This document shows, piece by piece, positions 51,317 to 60,744 of a DNA stretch of 64,000 bases (its first letter is position 1; each line of letters starts with the position of its first letter). Location: NCBI RefSeq assembly GCF_014197105.1, contig NZ_JACIEV010000009.1, forward strand, positions 124,001 through 188,000, written 5' to 3'. A program made the position numbers and the translations under genes. The notes under the pieces were generated by a model. It ran no database searches. It saw only the letters and a program-made list of their open reading frames with translations, and was not told the origin of the DNA. This DNA is from Sphingomonas jinjuensis (GTDB lineage Bacteria; Pseudomonadota; Alphaproteobacteria; Sphingomonadales; Sphingomonadaceae).

Positions 51317-52288
51317 TCAGGTGTGGCTCAAATGCTTGGCGCCGACGTAGCGGTCGACTATCGAACGATTCGTTAACGGCACGGCCGATCGTCTGCCGAG
51401 CAGATAGGTGCAACTGGCCCCGTCCATCGCCTCGGGCCGGTCGACCAGCATCCGGTCGAACCGCTTGAGCCAGGAAAAGCCTATCCTTGCCAGCGCCTTG
51501 GTGGCCAATCGCGCCCGCGGCGCCCTGGCGAAGGCGAGCAGGAAGTTCTCGATGCTCCACGCCAGCGTCGTGCCCGGTCCGGCGACCATGCCCGCCTCGA
51601 CTTCCTCGAAGTTGCGAAACAAGCGGCGGTGGCCCGACAAGGTATAGCGCGTGAAATCATAGGCGCCTTCGTGGACTTGCTGCATGAAGGGCAGTTCGGA
51701 ATAAAGATAACCGCCAAGCTTGACGACGCGGCCGATCTCCGCCGCAACGCGTTCCGGGTTGATCACATGCTCCAGGACGGCGGTCGTGACGACGGCGTCG
51801 AAGCTGCCGTCGACGAACGGCAAGTCGTGACCGTCGCAGAACAGGTCGACGCTGGCGCGGACGTCGACGTCGCAATAGACGATGCGCCGGCCGGCGGCGC
51901 CCAGCATCGGATCGACCCAGGCACGCTGGCCGCCCGCCCCCACGACCAGGATCGCCGCATGGCCGGGCAACAGCGTCGACAGATGCGGCACGACGCGGTG
52001 CGCCGCCAGGTTGACCGATGGTTCCGGGACATAACGCGCCAGCCCGCGCTTGCCGCCGCCATCGCCGGGCAAGGCCGGGGGCCGGCGATAGTCGTCAGCC
52101 GCGAACATGTCGTTGTCGGGCCTGAACAGCACGGGTCGGCCGTGCGACACCGGATAGCGCGTCCCGCAGCCATGGCAGGTCAGCTCGTCGCCTGCCTGCG
52201 ACAGCGGCGTCGCGGCGCACAGCGGGCAGCGAAAGCGCGAGAGGAGAAACGGATCGATCGCCGAATGGTCTGGCATGAGAGCGCGCAT
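51317..52288 (-). CDS. methyltransferase with N-terminal zinc ribbon
   Basis: A 323-aa protein. Residues about 10-40 form a Trm112-like zinc ribbon (FRCPLCAATPL...LTCHGCGTRYPVSHGRPVL). The rest is a class I SAM methyltransferase: AILVVGAGGQRAWV (motif I), IVYCDVDV, FDGSFDAVVTTAVLEHVINPERVAAEIGRVVKLGGYLYSELP in family order. ATG 52288 has AGGG upstream; the frame to 52318 gives an odd start. It lies upstream of the RTX gene on the same strand and divergent from the tolC-like gene. Target unknown; similar proteins occur in lipopolysaccharide and exopolysaccharide loci. Confidence 0.82.
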   Translation of the reverse strand: MRALMPDHSAIDPFLLSRFRCPLCAATPLSQAGDELTCHGCGTRYPVSHGRPVLFRPDNDMFAADDYRRPPALPGDGGGKRGLARYVPEPSVNLAAHRVVPHLSTLLPGHAAILVVGAGGQRAWVDPMLGAAGRRIVYCDVDVRASVDLFCDGHDLPFVDGSFDAVVTTAVLEHVINPERVAAEIGRVVKLGGYLYSELPFMQQVHEGAYDFTRYTLSGHRRLFRNFEEVEAGMVAGPGTTLAWSIENFLLAFARAPRARLATKALARIGFSWLKRFDRMLVDRPEAMDGASCTYLLGRRSAVPLTNRSIVDRYVGAKHLSHT

Positions 52289-52445
52289 AGGCCCTGGCAA
52301 CGCGCGGTCAAGCTGCACGACCCGCCGCCAGATGAAGCCGATGTGAACAACTTGTCATTGCGGAGGGGGCAGTCGAACGCTGGACGTTGCGTAGAGTTCC
52401 GGCTAAGCGCGGCCGGATGAGAAGGCCGCTGCGCGGTCGCTAGCT

Positions 52446-53909
52446 GTGGCCCAATACATGCAGTCATGCTTACCCGCGATGGCGTCAGCCCGGCGCGTTG
52501 CGACCCTGACCTTGCTGACCGGCGCTGCGGCGCTGGCGGTGCCAGGCGCGAGCTTTGCCCAGACCGCCCTGCCCGCGCCGACCGGCGCGCCGCTCAAGAT
52601 CGATGCGGCGAACGATCCGATCCTGGGACTGTCGCGGATCACCGGCAACGCGGAATTCTTCACGCGCACCGTTGCGGCGGCGGTCGATCGCCACCCGGCA
52701 CTGACCGAGGCCGAGGCGCAGATCGACCAGGCGAAGGCGCAGAAGGGCCAGGCGCGCGCGGCGCTCCTGCCCAGCGCCGACGTATCGCTGAGCACCTATC
52801 GCACGCTCGATCGCCAGTTCGGGACACTCAACCCCTCGCTTTCGGTCCGGAACATCGTCGAAAAGACGAGACCCACCCGCCAGACTGACGGCCTGCTCTC
52901 CGTCAACCAGCTCGCCTTCGACGGCGGCGCCGCGTTCAAGCGCATTTCGGCGGCGAGCGCGCGGATCAGCGCCGCGGTGGCAGGGGTCGACGACGCCGCC
53001 AATCGCGTCGCGCTCAGCACGATCGGCGCCTGGTACGACGTCTTCACCTTCCGCCAGCTGCTGACGCTCGCCGAGCAATATCGCAAGGATCAGCAGAGCC
53101 GGCGGTCGGACATGCTCGATCGCATCAACCAGGGCGTGGCGGCGGTGACCGATCTCGCCCGGGTCGACAGTGCGGTTGCCGGCGTCGACACGCGGATCGC
53201 CAACTATCGCCGTCAATTAGCCAATGCCGAGGCGCGCTATGCCGAGCTGACCGGGGCGCCCGCCCCGGCCGAACTCGATCGCGCGCCGTCGCTGGGCGTC
53301 GAGCCGGCGAGCGCCGAGGCCGCCCGCGTCGCCGCGTTGCAGGTGCCGTCGGTAAAGGCCGCGCAGGACCAGGCACGCGCCGCGCGCTACGATGCCAAGG
53401 CGGTGCAGGCCGATACCTACCCGACGCTCGGCGTGTCGGTGGTCGCTGGCCGCTACGGCTTTTTCGAGACGCCTGGCGATTACGACGTCCGCGCGCTCGC
53501 GACCGTGCGCGCCCGGATCGGCGGCGGCATCCAGGCGCGCGCCGACGAGGCGAAGGCGCGCGGCAATGCCCAGGCCGCCCGTACCGCGACCGTGATCGAG
53601 GAAGCACGCCGCGACGCCGCGATCGCCTGGGGCGATCTGGCCGCGCTCAACGATCAGATCGCGGCACTGCAGAAGAGCTATCTCGCCAGCCGCCAGTCGC
53701 GCGACACCATCGTCGAGCGCTTCCGGCTGACGCGCGGCACGTTGATCGACGTGCTCGATTCCAACGACACCTATTTCGCCGCCGCGGCGAGCTATGTCGA
53801 AACGCTCGCCGACCGCGATGCCGCGCATTACGTGCTGCTCGCCCGCACCGGGCGCCTGCTCGACGCGCTCGGCATCAAGCCTGCCAACGAGGTCTATCGA
53901 ATCCGATGA
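52446..53909 (+). CDS. TolC-family outer-membrane channel of a type I secretion system
   Basis: A 487-aa TolC-like protein. The signal peptide ARRVATLTLLTGAAALAVPGASFAQ is followed by two long coiled-coil/helix repeats: AEAQIDQAKAQKGQARAALLPS and, in the second half, VAALQVPSVKAAQDQARAARYDAKAVQADTYPTLGVS. This is the LapE/AggA-type layout. GTG 52446 is listed; ATG 52479 would start directly at the signal peptide. Its stop overlaps the ATG of the ABC transporter (ATGA). It forms the outer-membrane exit duct of the exporter encoded with the next two genes. Confidence 0.9.
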   Translation: MAQYMQSCLPAMASARRVATLTLLTGAAALAVPGASFAQTALPAPTGAPLKIDAANDPILGLSRITGNAEFFTRTVAAAVDRHPALTEAEAQIDQAKAQKGQARAALLPSADVSLSTYRTLDRQFGTLNPSLSVRNIVEKTRPTRQTDGLLSVNQLAFDGGAAFKRISAASARISAAVAGVDDAANRVALSTIGAWYDVFTFRQLLTLAEQYRKDQQSRRSDMLDRINQGVAAVTDLARVDSAVAGVDTRIANYRRQLANAEARYAELTGAPAPAELDRAPSLGVEPASAEAARVAALQVPSVKAAQDQARAARYDAKAVQADTYPTLGVSVVAGRYGFFETPGDYDVRALATVRARIGGGIQARADEAKARGNAQAARTATVIEEARRDAAIAWGDLAALNDQIAALQKSYLASRQSRDTIVERFRLTRGTLIDVLDSNDTYFAAAASYVETLADRDAAHYVLLARTGRLLDALGIKPANEVYRIR

Positions 53910-55636
53910 GCACCGAGTCTCTCGTTCCCGAGCGCAAGCCGCGTTTCGCGGCCTGGCTGGTCGAGCCCATGCTCGCCAACAAGTCGACCTATATGAAGGT
54001 CGGACTGGCGGCGCTGCTGATCAACCTGTTCGGTCTCGTCACGTCGCTCTATTCGATGACGGTCTACGATCGCGTCGTGCCCAACAATGCGACGACGTCG
54101 CTGGTCGCCCTGACGATCGGCCTGCTGATCGTTCTGGTGTTCGACTTCATCCTGCGCACGCTGCGCGCCTATTTCATCGACATCGCCGGCGCCAACGTCG
54201 ACCGCGAGGTCGGCCAGCGCACCTTCCAGCGGCTGCTGTCGATCCGACTCGACGCGCGCCGCGGCTCGACCGGCCAGCTGACCGGGCTGATGCGCGAGCT
54301 GGAGTCGCTGCGCGACTTCCTCGCCTCGGCGACGATGACCGCGATCATCGACGTCCCCTTTATCTTCATTACCCTGCTCGTCATCGGCGCGATCGGCGGC
54401 TGGCTGGTGATGGTGCCGATCGTCATGATCCCGATCGTCGTCGGCGCCGGCCTCCTCACCTATCCGGCGCTCGACCGGCTCGCCGGCTCGGTGATGAACC
54501 ACGGCCTCAACAAGTCGTCGGTGCTGGTCGAGGCGATCGGCGGGCTGGAGACGGTGAAGGTCATCAATGCCGCGCCGCTGCTGCAGAAGCGCTGGCTGGA
54601 GGCGACCGATTCCCACGCCGACAGCTCGCTGCGCCAGCGACTGGTCGCGACGCTCGGCGTCAACGTCGCCGCCACCGCGCAGAGCCTGTCCTACGCCGGC
54701 ATCATCGTCGTCGGTGTCTTCCTGATCGCCGATCGCCACCTGACGACGGGCGGCCTCATTGCCTGCTCGCTGCTCGGCGGCCGCGCGGTCCAGCCGCTCG
54801 GCTCGATCGCGCAGCTGCTGTCGCGCCTGACCGGCGCGCGCACCGCCTATCAGCAGGTCAACGCCTTCATGTCGCAGCCCAGCGAGATTTCCGAAAGCGA
54901 TCAGCTGAAGCCAAACAAGCTGCAGGGCCTCATCGAATTCCGCAACGTGACCTTCCGCTATCCGGGCGCCAAGCAGGACGCGTTGAAGGACATCAACCTC
55001 GTCATCAAGCCTGGCGAGCGCGTCGGCATCCTCGGCCGGATCGGCTCGGGCAAGTCGACGCTCGCACGCATGGCGCTTGGCCTCTACCAGCCGACCGACG
55101 GGCTGGTGATGATCGACGGCACCGACCTTCGCCAGATGGACCTGGTGTCGGTTCGCCGCCACGTCGGTGCCGCGCTCCAGGAAAGCGTGCTGCTGACCGG
55201 CTCGATCCGCGAGAACATCATCCTCGGCCGCGACGGCATCGACGACGAGGAAATGCTCCGCGTCGCCCGGCTGACCGGCGTCCACGACTTCGTCGGCCAG
55301 ATCGCCAACGGCTATGACCTGAAGCTCGCCGACCGCGGCGAGGGCCTGTCGGGCGGCCAGCGCCAGAGCATCGCGCTGTCGCGGGCGCTCGTCGGCAGGC
55401 CCAGCGTCATCGTCTTCGACGAACCGACCAGCGGCATGGACATGCAGTCGGAGGAAATTCTGATCGCCCGGCTGGCGGAAGAACTTGCCGACCGGACCGT
55501 CATCGTCGTCACCCATCGTCCCTCGCTGCTGAAGCTCGTCAACCGCGTGCTCGTGATCCAGGACGGCCGCATCGCGGTCGACGGACCGCGCGACGATGTG
55601 CTTCGCCGCCTCACCCAACCCCAGCGAGCTGCGTAA
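53906..55636 (+). CDS. type I secretion ABC transporter (ATPase/permease)
   Basis: A 576-aa half-transporter of the LapB/PrtD kind without an active C39 peptidase domain. The membrane domain (residues about 25-300) includes VGLAALLINLFGLVTSLYSMTVYDRVVPNNATTSL. The ATPase has Walker A GRIGSGKST, Q-loop, signature LSGGQRQ, Walker B VIVFDEPTSGMD and the H-switch VTHRPS. It overlaps the tolC-like gene and lies six bases before hlyD. In sphingan loci the matching genes are called atrD and atrB. The divergent RTX protein is the probable substrate. Confidence 0.94.
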   Translation: MSTESLVPERKPRFAAWLVEPMLANKSTYMKVGLAALLINLFGLVTSLYSMTVYDRVVPNNATTSLVALTIGLLIVLVFDFILRTLRAYFIDIAGANVDREVGQRTFQRLLSIRLDARRGSTGQLTGLMRELESLRDFLASATMTAIIDVPFIFITLLVIGAIGGWLVMVPIVMIPIVVGAGLLTYPALDRLAGSVMNHGLNKSSVLVEAIGGLETVKVINAAPLLQKRWLEATDSHADSSLRQRLVATLGVNVAATAQSLSYAGIIVVGVFLIADRHLTTGGLIACSLLGGRAVQPLGSIAQLLSRLTGARTAYQQVNAFMSQPSEISESDQLKPNKLQGLIEFRNVTFRYPGAKQDALKDINLVIKPGERVGILGRIGSGKSTLARMALGLYQPTDGLVMIDGTDLRQMDLVSVRRHVGAALQESVLLTGSIRENIILGRDGIDDEEMLRVARLTGVHDFVGQIANGYDLKLADRGEGLSGGQRQSIALSRALVGRPSVIVFDEPTSGMDMQSEEILIARLAEELADRTVIVVTHRPSLLKLVNRVLVIQDGRIAVDGPRDDVLRRLTQPQRAA

Positions 55637-55642
55637 CCGATC

Positions 55643-56947
55643 ATGGCCACCCGACACATCGAGGACATGGCGGGCGAAATCCGCCCGCGGAGTGCCTCCA
55701 ATCTGCTGCTGTGGGTCATCGCGAGCTTCTTCGTGATCGCCCTGCTGTGGGCGTTCTTCACCAAGCTCGACCGCACCGTCCACGGCGCCGGTCGCATCGT
55801 GCCCACCGCCCAGCTCCAGGTCGTCTCGAACCTGGAAGGCGGCGTGGTGAAGCAGATCCTGGTCAAGCCGGGCGAGGACGTGAAGAAGGGCGCCCCGCTG
55901 CTTCGCCTCGATCCGGTCACCACCGGCGCCGAACTCAGCACCGTCGAAACCACGGTCGCCGCGCTTAGCGCGAAGGTGTCGCGTCTGCAGGCCGAGATCA
56001 ACGGCACGACGCCGATGTTCCCGGTCACGCCCGACCCGGTCGTCAACGAGCAGATCGGCTTCGAACGCTCGCTCTACGCCTCGCGCCAGGCCGACCTCGC
56101 CAGCATCACCGCCGCCGCCACCGCCCGCGCCACCCAGGCCGAACGCGCGGTGGCCGAGGCGAGCGCGAACGTCGAGGCGGCCCGCGCCGCGCGCGACGCC
56201 GCACAGTCTCAGGCCGAAATGCTCCGCCCCCTGGTCGCGAACGGTATCGAGCCGCGCCTCAGCCTGGTCCAGGCCGAGCGTCAGCTTTCCGTAAACAATA
56301 GCCAGCTGACGTCGTCGCAGGCCGCGCTCGCCCGTGCCCGCGCCGGCGTTGCCGAGGCACGCGCCGCCCTGAACCAGCAGCGCCAGGAATGGCGCGCGAA
56401 GTCGGCCGAGGAACTGGCGACCGCGCAGGGTGAGCTCGCCTCCCGCCGTCGCTCGTTGCCCGCGCTCAACGACCGCGTCGATCGCACTACCCTGCGCGCG
56501 CCGCTCGACGGCCGCGTCAACCGCGTCCTCGTCAACACCGTCGGCGGCTCGGTCCGCGCCGGTGAGCCGCTCGTCGAGATCGTCCCCGCCGCCAGCGGCC
56601 TGACGGTCGAGGTCGCGGTCAGCCCCGCCGACATCGCGTTCGTCCGCATGGGCCAGCGCGCGCTCGTGAAGATCAGCGCCTACGACTATGCGGTCTATGG
56701 CGGGCTCGAGGGCAAGGTCACGGGCATCTCGCCCGACGCGATCGTCAACGAGAAGACCGGCGATTCGCATTACATGGTCCGCGTCCGCACCACCGAGCCG
56801 AGCCTGCGTAGCCCGGCCGGCCAGCTGCTGCCGGTCACGTCCGGCATGTTGGCCGACGTCAACCTGATCGGCGACAAGCGGTCGATCATGTCGTACCTGC
56901 TCACCCCGATCACGCGGATCCAGGAAGACGCCTTCCGGGAGAAGTAA
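55643..56947 (+). CDS. HlyD-family membrane-fusion protein
   Basis: A 434-aa type I secretion adaptor. One N-terminal membrane helix (LLLWVIASFFVIALLWAFF), then a lipoyl/barrel-sandwich half (VHGAGRIVPTAQLQVVSNLEGGVVKQILVKPGEDV), a long coiled-coil hairpin rich in Ala/Glu/Arg (about residues 90-280), and a second lipoyl half with TLRAPLDGRVNRV. The C-terminal barrel includes GLEGKVTGISPDAIVNEKTG. It bridges the ABC transporter and the TolC-like channel. Confidence 0.94.
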   Translation: MATRHIEDMAGEIRPRSASNLLLWVIASFFVIALLWAFFTKLDRTVHGAGRIVPTAQLQVVSNLEGGVVKQILVKPGEDVKKGAPLLRLDPVTTGAELSTVETTVAALSAKVSRLQAEINGTTPMFPVTPDPVVNEQIGFERSLYASRQADLASITAAATARATQAERAVAEASANVEAARAARDAAQSQAEMLRPLVANGIEPRLSLVQAERQLSVNNSQLTSSQAALARARAGVAEARAALNQQRQEWRAKSAEELATAQGELASRRRSLPALNDRVDRTTLRAPLDGRVNRVLVNTVGGSVRAGEPLVEIVPAASGLTVEVAVSPADIAFVRMGQRALVKISAYDYAVYGGLEGKVTGISPDAIVNEKTGDSHYMVRVRTTEPSLRSPAGQLLPVTSGMLADVNLIGDKRSIMSYLLTPITRIQEDAFREK

Positions 56948-56952
56948 GGCAT

Positions 56953-58440
56953 ATGGAGGCCCGGCGCTTGGCAGCGATCTCGCGACGCACCGTCCTCATC
57001 GGTAGCGGGATCATGGGTGCCGGCGCCGTCCTCGCCGCGACGCTGGCGAAGGACGGCGCGGTGTCGCTGCCGTCGCTGCGCCGGCCGGGCGACAAGGACG
57101 ACAGCGCCGCCTTCCGCCGCGCCGCCGCATCGGGCAAGCCGATCCACGCCCCCGCGGGCAAGGGCAGCGGCCCCGGCGGGCGCTATATCGTCGGCAGCGA
57201 CGCCCAGGACAATCTGCCGTCGGGGCTGACGCTCTTCGGCGATGGCCGTGGCAAGACGGTGGTGCGCATCGCCCACGGCGCGCCCTTCGTCCTCCATGCC
57301 GACAGCGGCAGCGCCGACCCCAGGCGCAATATCACCGGGCTTCGCTTCCACGACCTGGACTTCGAGAGCGAGGTCGAGGCGCGCGGCTTTTCCGAATTCG
57401 AGTATCTCGTCATGCTCAACGGCGTGACCGACGTCCGCTTCGACCGCGTCGGCTTCGTCGGCTTCCGCGGTGACGGCCTGCACATGGGATCGTCGGTCGT
57501 CTCGAAGACCGAACGGCACAATCGCGACGTGACCGTCGCCGACTGCCTGTTCGACGGCATCAACGCCAACAACCGCAACGCGATCTCGATCATCGACGTC
57601 GAACGGATGACGATCGAGCGCTCGACCTTCCTCGACTGCACTCGCGTCGGCGACGGCACCGCCAACGCCGGTGACCCGTTCAAGCCTGCGACGGGCCTCG
57701 CCATGCCCGGCCCGATCGATATCGAACCCAATGCCGACCGGTTCGCGATCGTCCGCGACGTCACCATCCGCGCCAACCGGTTCAAGGGCGGCGGCGGCTT
57801 TGCGGTCGCGCTTCACCCGCTGCCCAACGACTTCGTCGCCACGCCGCAGCGCGGTATTCGCGTGATCGACAACATCGTCGAGGATCGCGTCGGCGGCATC
57901 GACATGACCGGCTACGTCAACGATGTCGTGATGCAGCCCGGCAGCGCGCCCTATGATGTGACGATCAGCGGCAACAGCGTCACCCGCTGCAAGACGCCAT
58001 TCCGGATCAGCGGCGTGCGTGGGCTGACGATGACCCGCAACCGCTTCGTCGATTGCACCGACCGCGCCGAGTTCAACAACACCGCCCCCGTCGCCGCGGT
58101 GACGGCGAGCCGCAACCGGTTCGAACGGATCGGCTCGGACGCCTTCCCCTATGGCCTGTGGCTGCGGACGCTCGACGGCCTGACCTTGACCGAGAACGAG
58201 TTCGTCGATTGCGGCGGTCCCGGCCGCCGCGACGGCGCCGCGATCGCGATCGTCGCCGGCACCCCGCGCGACCTTACGCTGAAGGGCAATCGCTTCTCCA
58301 GCCCGCAGGGGCGGATGAACCAGTCCCTCCAGCTGTTCCGGGACGCGACCGTCAGCCGGCGGCAGATCGCGCTCAGCGGCAACGTCTCGACGCTCAAAGG
58401 GCCTGGTTTCCAGGCAGTCCTGGCGCTGGCACGGCCGTAG
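56953..58440 (+). CDS. Tat-type exported right-handed beta-helix protein
   Basis: A 495-aa protein. The N-terminus has a twin-arginine-like signal: SRRTVLIGSGIMGAGAVLAATLA. The mature protein opens with the DDSAAFRRAAASGKPIHAPAG segment typical of pectate-lyase-superfamily beta-helices, followed by repeated coils ending in N-R-F or similar (NRFKGGGGF, NRFVDCTDRAEF, NRFERIGSDAF, NEFVDCGGPG, NRFSSPQG). It lies six bases after hlyD and convergent with wzy. A polysaccharide lyase, hydrolase or epimerase acting on the polymer is likely; the catalytic residues cannot be picked with confidence. Confidence 0.82.
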   Translation: MEARRLAAISRRTVLIGSGIMGAGAVLAATLAKDGAVSLPSLRRPGDKDDSAAFRRAAASGKPIHAPAGKGSGPGGRYIVGSDAQDNLPSGLTLFGDGRGKTVVRIAHGAPFVLHADSGSADPRRNITGLRFHDLDFESEVEARGFSEFEYLVMLNGVTDVRFDRVGFVGFRGDGLHMGSSVVSKTERHNRDVTVADCLFDGINANNRNAISIIDVERMTIERSTFLDCTRVGDGTANAGDPFKPATGLAMPGPIDIEPNADRFAIVRDVTIRANRFKGGGGFAVALHPLPNDFVATPQRGIRVIDNIVEDRVGGIDMTGYVNDVVMQPGSAPYDVTISGNSVTRCKTPFRISGVRGLTMTRNRFVDCTDRAEFNNTAPVAAVTASRNRFERIGSDAFPYGLWLRTLDGLTLTENEFVDCGGPGRRDGAAIAIVAGTPRDLTLKGNRFSSPQGRMNQSLQLFRDATVSRRQIALSGNVSTLKGPGFQAVLALARP

Positions 58441-58449
58441 CGGAAGGCG

Positions 58450-59751
58450 TCAGACCGCGGCGATCGGCGTCGCGAAGCGCTTGTCGCTGACCTTGTGGAC
58501 CGCGAAGCTCATCACCGGGACGAAGAACATCCACTGGAAGATGAACGATTCGATGTACGGGTTCGTCCACGCGGCCACCGCCGCCGACAGGAAGCCGCCC
58601 ATCATATAGACGTCCTCGGGGCTCAGTGCCCGCCGCGACGCGCGGCCGAGGAACGCGAAGCCATAGACGAAGAACGGGCCGCAATAGATCAGGGTGCCGA
58701 GCAGCCCGACGCGGTACATCGTCGCCAGCGGCACATTTTCATACCGCCACGGATAGTCGGCATTGCGGATGTAAGACACACCGACGCCATGGCCGGCGCC
58801 CAGGCCGACCGTTTCCCTGATGCCGTCCCACAGCGCCCCGGCCTGCTCGGTCCGCACCTCGCCGCCGCCGCTGGCGATCTTGTTGACATAGCCCTGGAAG
58901 ATGACGGTGAGGTCGATGGTGTGCAGCAGCACGCCGATCGCCACGGTGACCGCCAGCGCGGCGCCGGTCAGCAGCACCGCCGGCACCACGACCGCGCGGC
59001 CGAACGATATCGTCGGCCCCTGGTGCGCGACTCGCCCGCGAAGGACCAGCCCGGTAATGAACCCGATCGGCACCGCCAGCGCGAACGCCGATCGTCCCGA
59101 GGTGATCGCGCATAGCACCAGGCCGGCAGGCAGCAGCAAGCGTCCCCACTTGCTCTTCACCAGCGTCGGTTGCGCGAAGGCGCCGCCCGCCAGGAAGATC
59201 AGCGAGCCGTACACCAGGATATTGGCGCCGGCGAAGCCGTTGCTGACGTTGACGTTGGCGTCGGCGAACAGGAACGTCACCGCCTGGCGCCCGATCGTCA
59301 GGAACGCCCAGAAGAACAACGCGACCGAGATCAACGCCCACCAGGTGAAGCGGATCAGCCACTGCACCAGCCGCTCGATACCGAAAAACTGCGCCAGCCC
59401 GGTGCCAAGCACGATCCACGCGAACGGCGACAGGATATAGATCAGGATCGTCTGCGTGCTGGCGTTGCGCGGCGCGCCGTTGGTGGTGCCGATCCAGATA
59501 AATACCGACGTCAGCACGACGCCCAGGAAATAGGTCAGCAGAATGCGATCCAGCCACTCGTCGCGCTCGATCGCCGGCAGCGTCAGCACCGTCGCGCCGA
59601 AGATCAGCAGCGCCGACACCAGCTGGAACGAGTGCGGGATGACGACCGAGATTGCCAGCGCGAGCCACAGCGCCACCTTGACGACGTTGCGCGCGGCGGC
59701 GCGGTCGGCCTGGCGGGGATCGTGGGCGTAGCTGGTGTCGTAATAGCTCAT
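58450..59751 (-). CDS. O-antigen/exopolysaccharide polymerase-like membrane protein (Wzy-type)
   Basis: A 433-aa protein with 10-12 membrane segments and a large extracytoplasmic loop near residues 290-345 (GEVRTEQAGALWDGIRETVGLGAGHGVGVSY), the usual place of the Wzy/WaaL ligase-polymerase active site. Sequence conservation in this family is low, so the assignment rests on topology, the loop and the position between glycosyltransferase and flippase genes. The GT2 gene upstream ends by overlapping its start (ATGA). It is convergent with the beta-helix gene. Confidence 0.78.
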   Translation of the reverse strand: MSYYDTSYAHDPRQADRAAARNVVKVALWLALAISVVIPHSFQLVSALLIFGATVLTLPAIERDEWLDRILLTYFLGVVLTSVFIWIGTTNGAPRNASTQTILIYILSPFAWIVLGTGLAQFFGIERLVQWLIRFTWWALISVALFFWAFLTIGRQAVTFLFADANVNVSNGFAGANILVYGSLIFLAGGAFAQPTLVKSKWGRLLLPAGLVLCAITSGRSAFALAVPIGFITGLVLRGRVAHQGPTISFGRAVVVPAVLLTGAALAVTVAIGVLLHTIDLTVIFQGYVNKIASGGGEVRTEQAGALWDGIRETVGLGAGHGVGVSYIRNADYPWRYENVPLATMYRVGLLGTLIYCGPFFVYGFAFLGRASRRALSPEDVYMMGGFLSAAVAAWTNPYIESFIFQWMFFVPVMSFAVHKVSDKRFATPIAAV

Positions 59752-60731
59752 GGGCGCTCGCCGAGCGGAATGCGCTCGCTCCGCCGCCGCTTAGCGATCG
59801 AACGCAGCGTGCTCAAGGTCGCGGGCAAATCGCGGTACAGCATGCCGAAGCCTCGCCAGGTGAACCACACCTCCTCGGGCGAGGCGCGCAGCACGCCGCG
59901 GACGGTCCGCGAAAGCGGCTCGACCAGATAGGTCACGCCGATCACCGTCGCGGCCGCCGCCGGCGGCAAGTGTTTGGCGACGTACACGGCGTTGCTCTTC
60001 AGCGAGTAGAACAACCGGTGCGCCTTCACCTTCTCCGACGTGCCGCCCTGCTTGTGATAGGCGACCAGGCCCGAGAGATATTCGATGCGATAGCCCGCGG
60101 CCTTCACCCGCGCCGACAGGTCGAGATCCTCGAGATAGACGAAGAAATCCTCGTCGAAGCCGCCAACCTCGTCGAACACGCGGCGCGGCATCAGGTAGAA
60201 CGCGCCCATCACGTGGTCGACCGAGCGGTCGGCGAGATGATCGAAGTCGACCATGAGCACCGGCGGGAACCAGCGCTTCAGCGCCCGCGTCAGTCCCAGG
60301 CTGTTGCCAAGGAAGGTCCGCGCCGTCGGAAAGCGCGCGCAGTGGCGATGGGCATGGCCGTCCTCGTCGACCAGCCGGATACCGCAGACGCCGACCCCCT
60401 GCCCCGCCGGGCTGGTCATATAGTCGAGCGCGGCGTCGATCGTCCCCGCCGCCAGCTCGGCATCGGGATTGAAGAACAGCACGAACGGCGCAGTGCCCCG
60501 CGCGACACCGATGTTGCACGCCTTGCCAAAGCCGAGGTTGCGACCGGTCCGAACGATCTCCAGCGGAACGCCCTCGACGTCGACATCGTCCGATCCATCG
60601 GTCGAGCCATTGTCGACGACGACCACCTTCGCCACCCGGCTGCCGCCATGCGCCGCGATCGATTCGATGCTTCGGCGCAGCAACGCGCCGGCGTTCCAGT
60701 TGACGATGACGATGTCGACGGTGGTGGTCAT
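59748..60731 (-). CDS. glycosyltransferase family 2 protein (rhamnosyltransferase-like)
   Basis: A 327-aa GT-A inverting glycosyltransferase. It opens VDIVIVNWNAGALLRRSIESI, has VVVDNGSTDGSDD, GRNLGFGKACNIGVARG and FVLFFNPDAEL (the DxD-equivalent), then GAFYLMPRRVFDEVGGFDEDFFVYLEDLDLSARV, where the EDxD-type acid lies. This pattern matches rhamnosyltransferase-like GT2 proteins. It sits between wzx and wzy on the minus strand. Donor sugar not certain. Confidence 0.92.
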   Translation of the reverse strand: MTTTVDIVIVNWNAGALLRRSIESIAAHGGSRVAKVVVVDNGSTDGSDDVDVEGVPLEIVRTGRNLGFGKACNIGVARGTAPFVLFFNPDAELAAGTIDAALDYMTSPAGQGVGVCGIRLVDEDGHAHRHCARFPTARTFLGNSLGLTRALKRWFPPVLMVDFDHLADRSVDHVMGAFYLMPRRVFDEVGGFDEDFFVYLEDLDLSARVKAAGYRIEYLSGLVAYHKQGGTSEKVKAHRLFYSLKSNAVYVAKHLPPAAAATVIGVTYLVEPLSRTVRGVLRASPEEVWFTWRGFGMLYRDLPATLSTLRSIAKRRRSERIPLGERP

Positions 60732-60744
60732 GGCGATCGTCCGA

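Noticed and set aside
53894..56770. A 958-codon minus-strand open frame over the type I exporter genes
   Set aside because: Low-complexity Arg/Asp/Gln-rich translation opposite well-conserved ABC and HlyD genes; a GC-rich antisense artefact.
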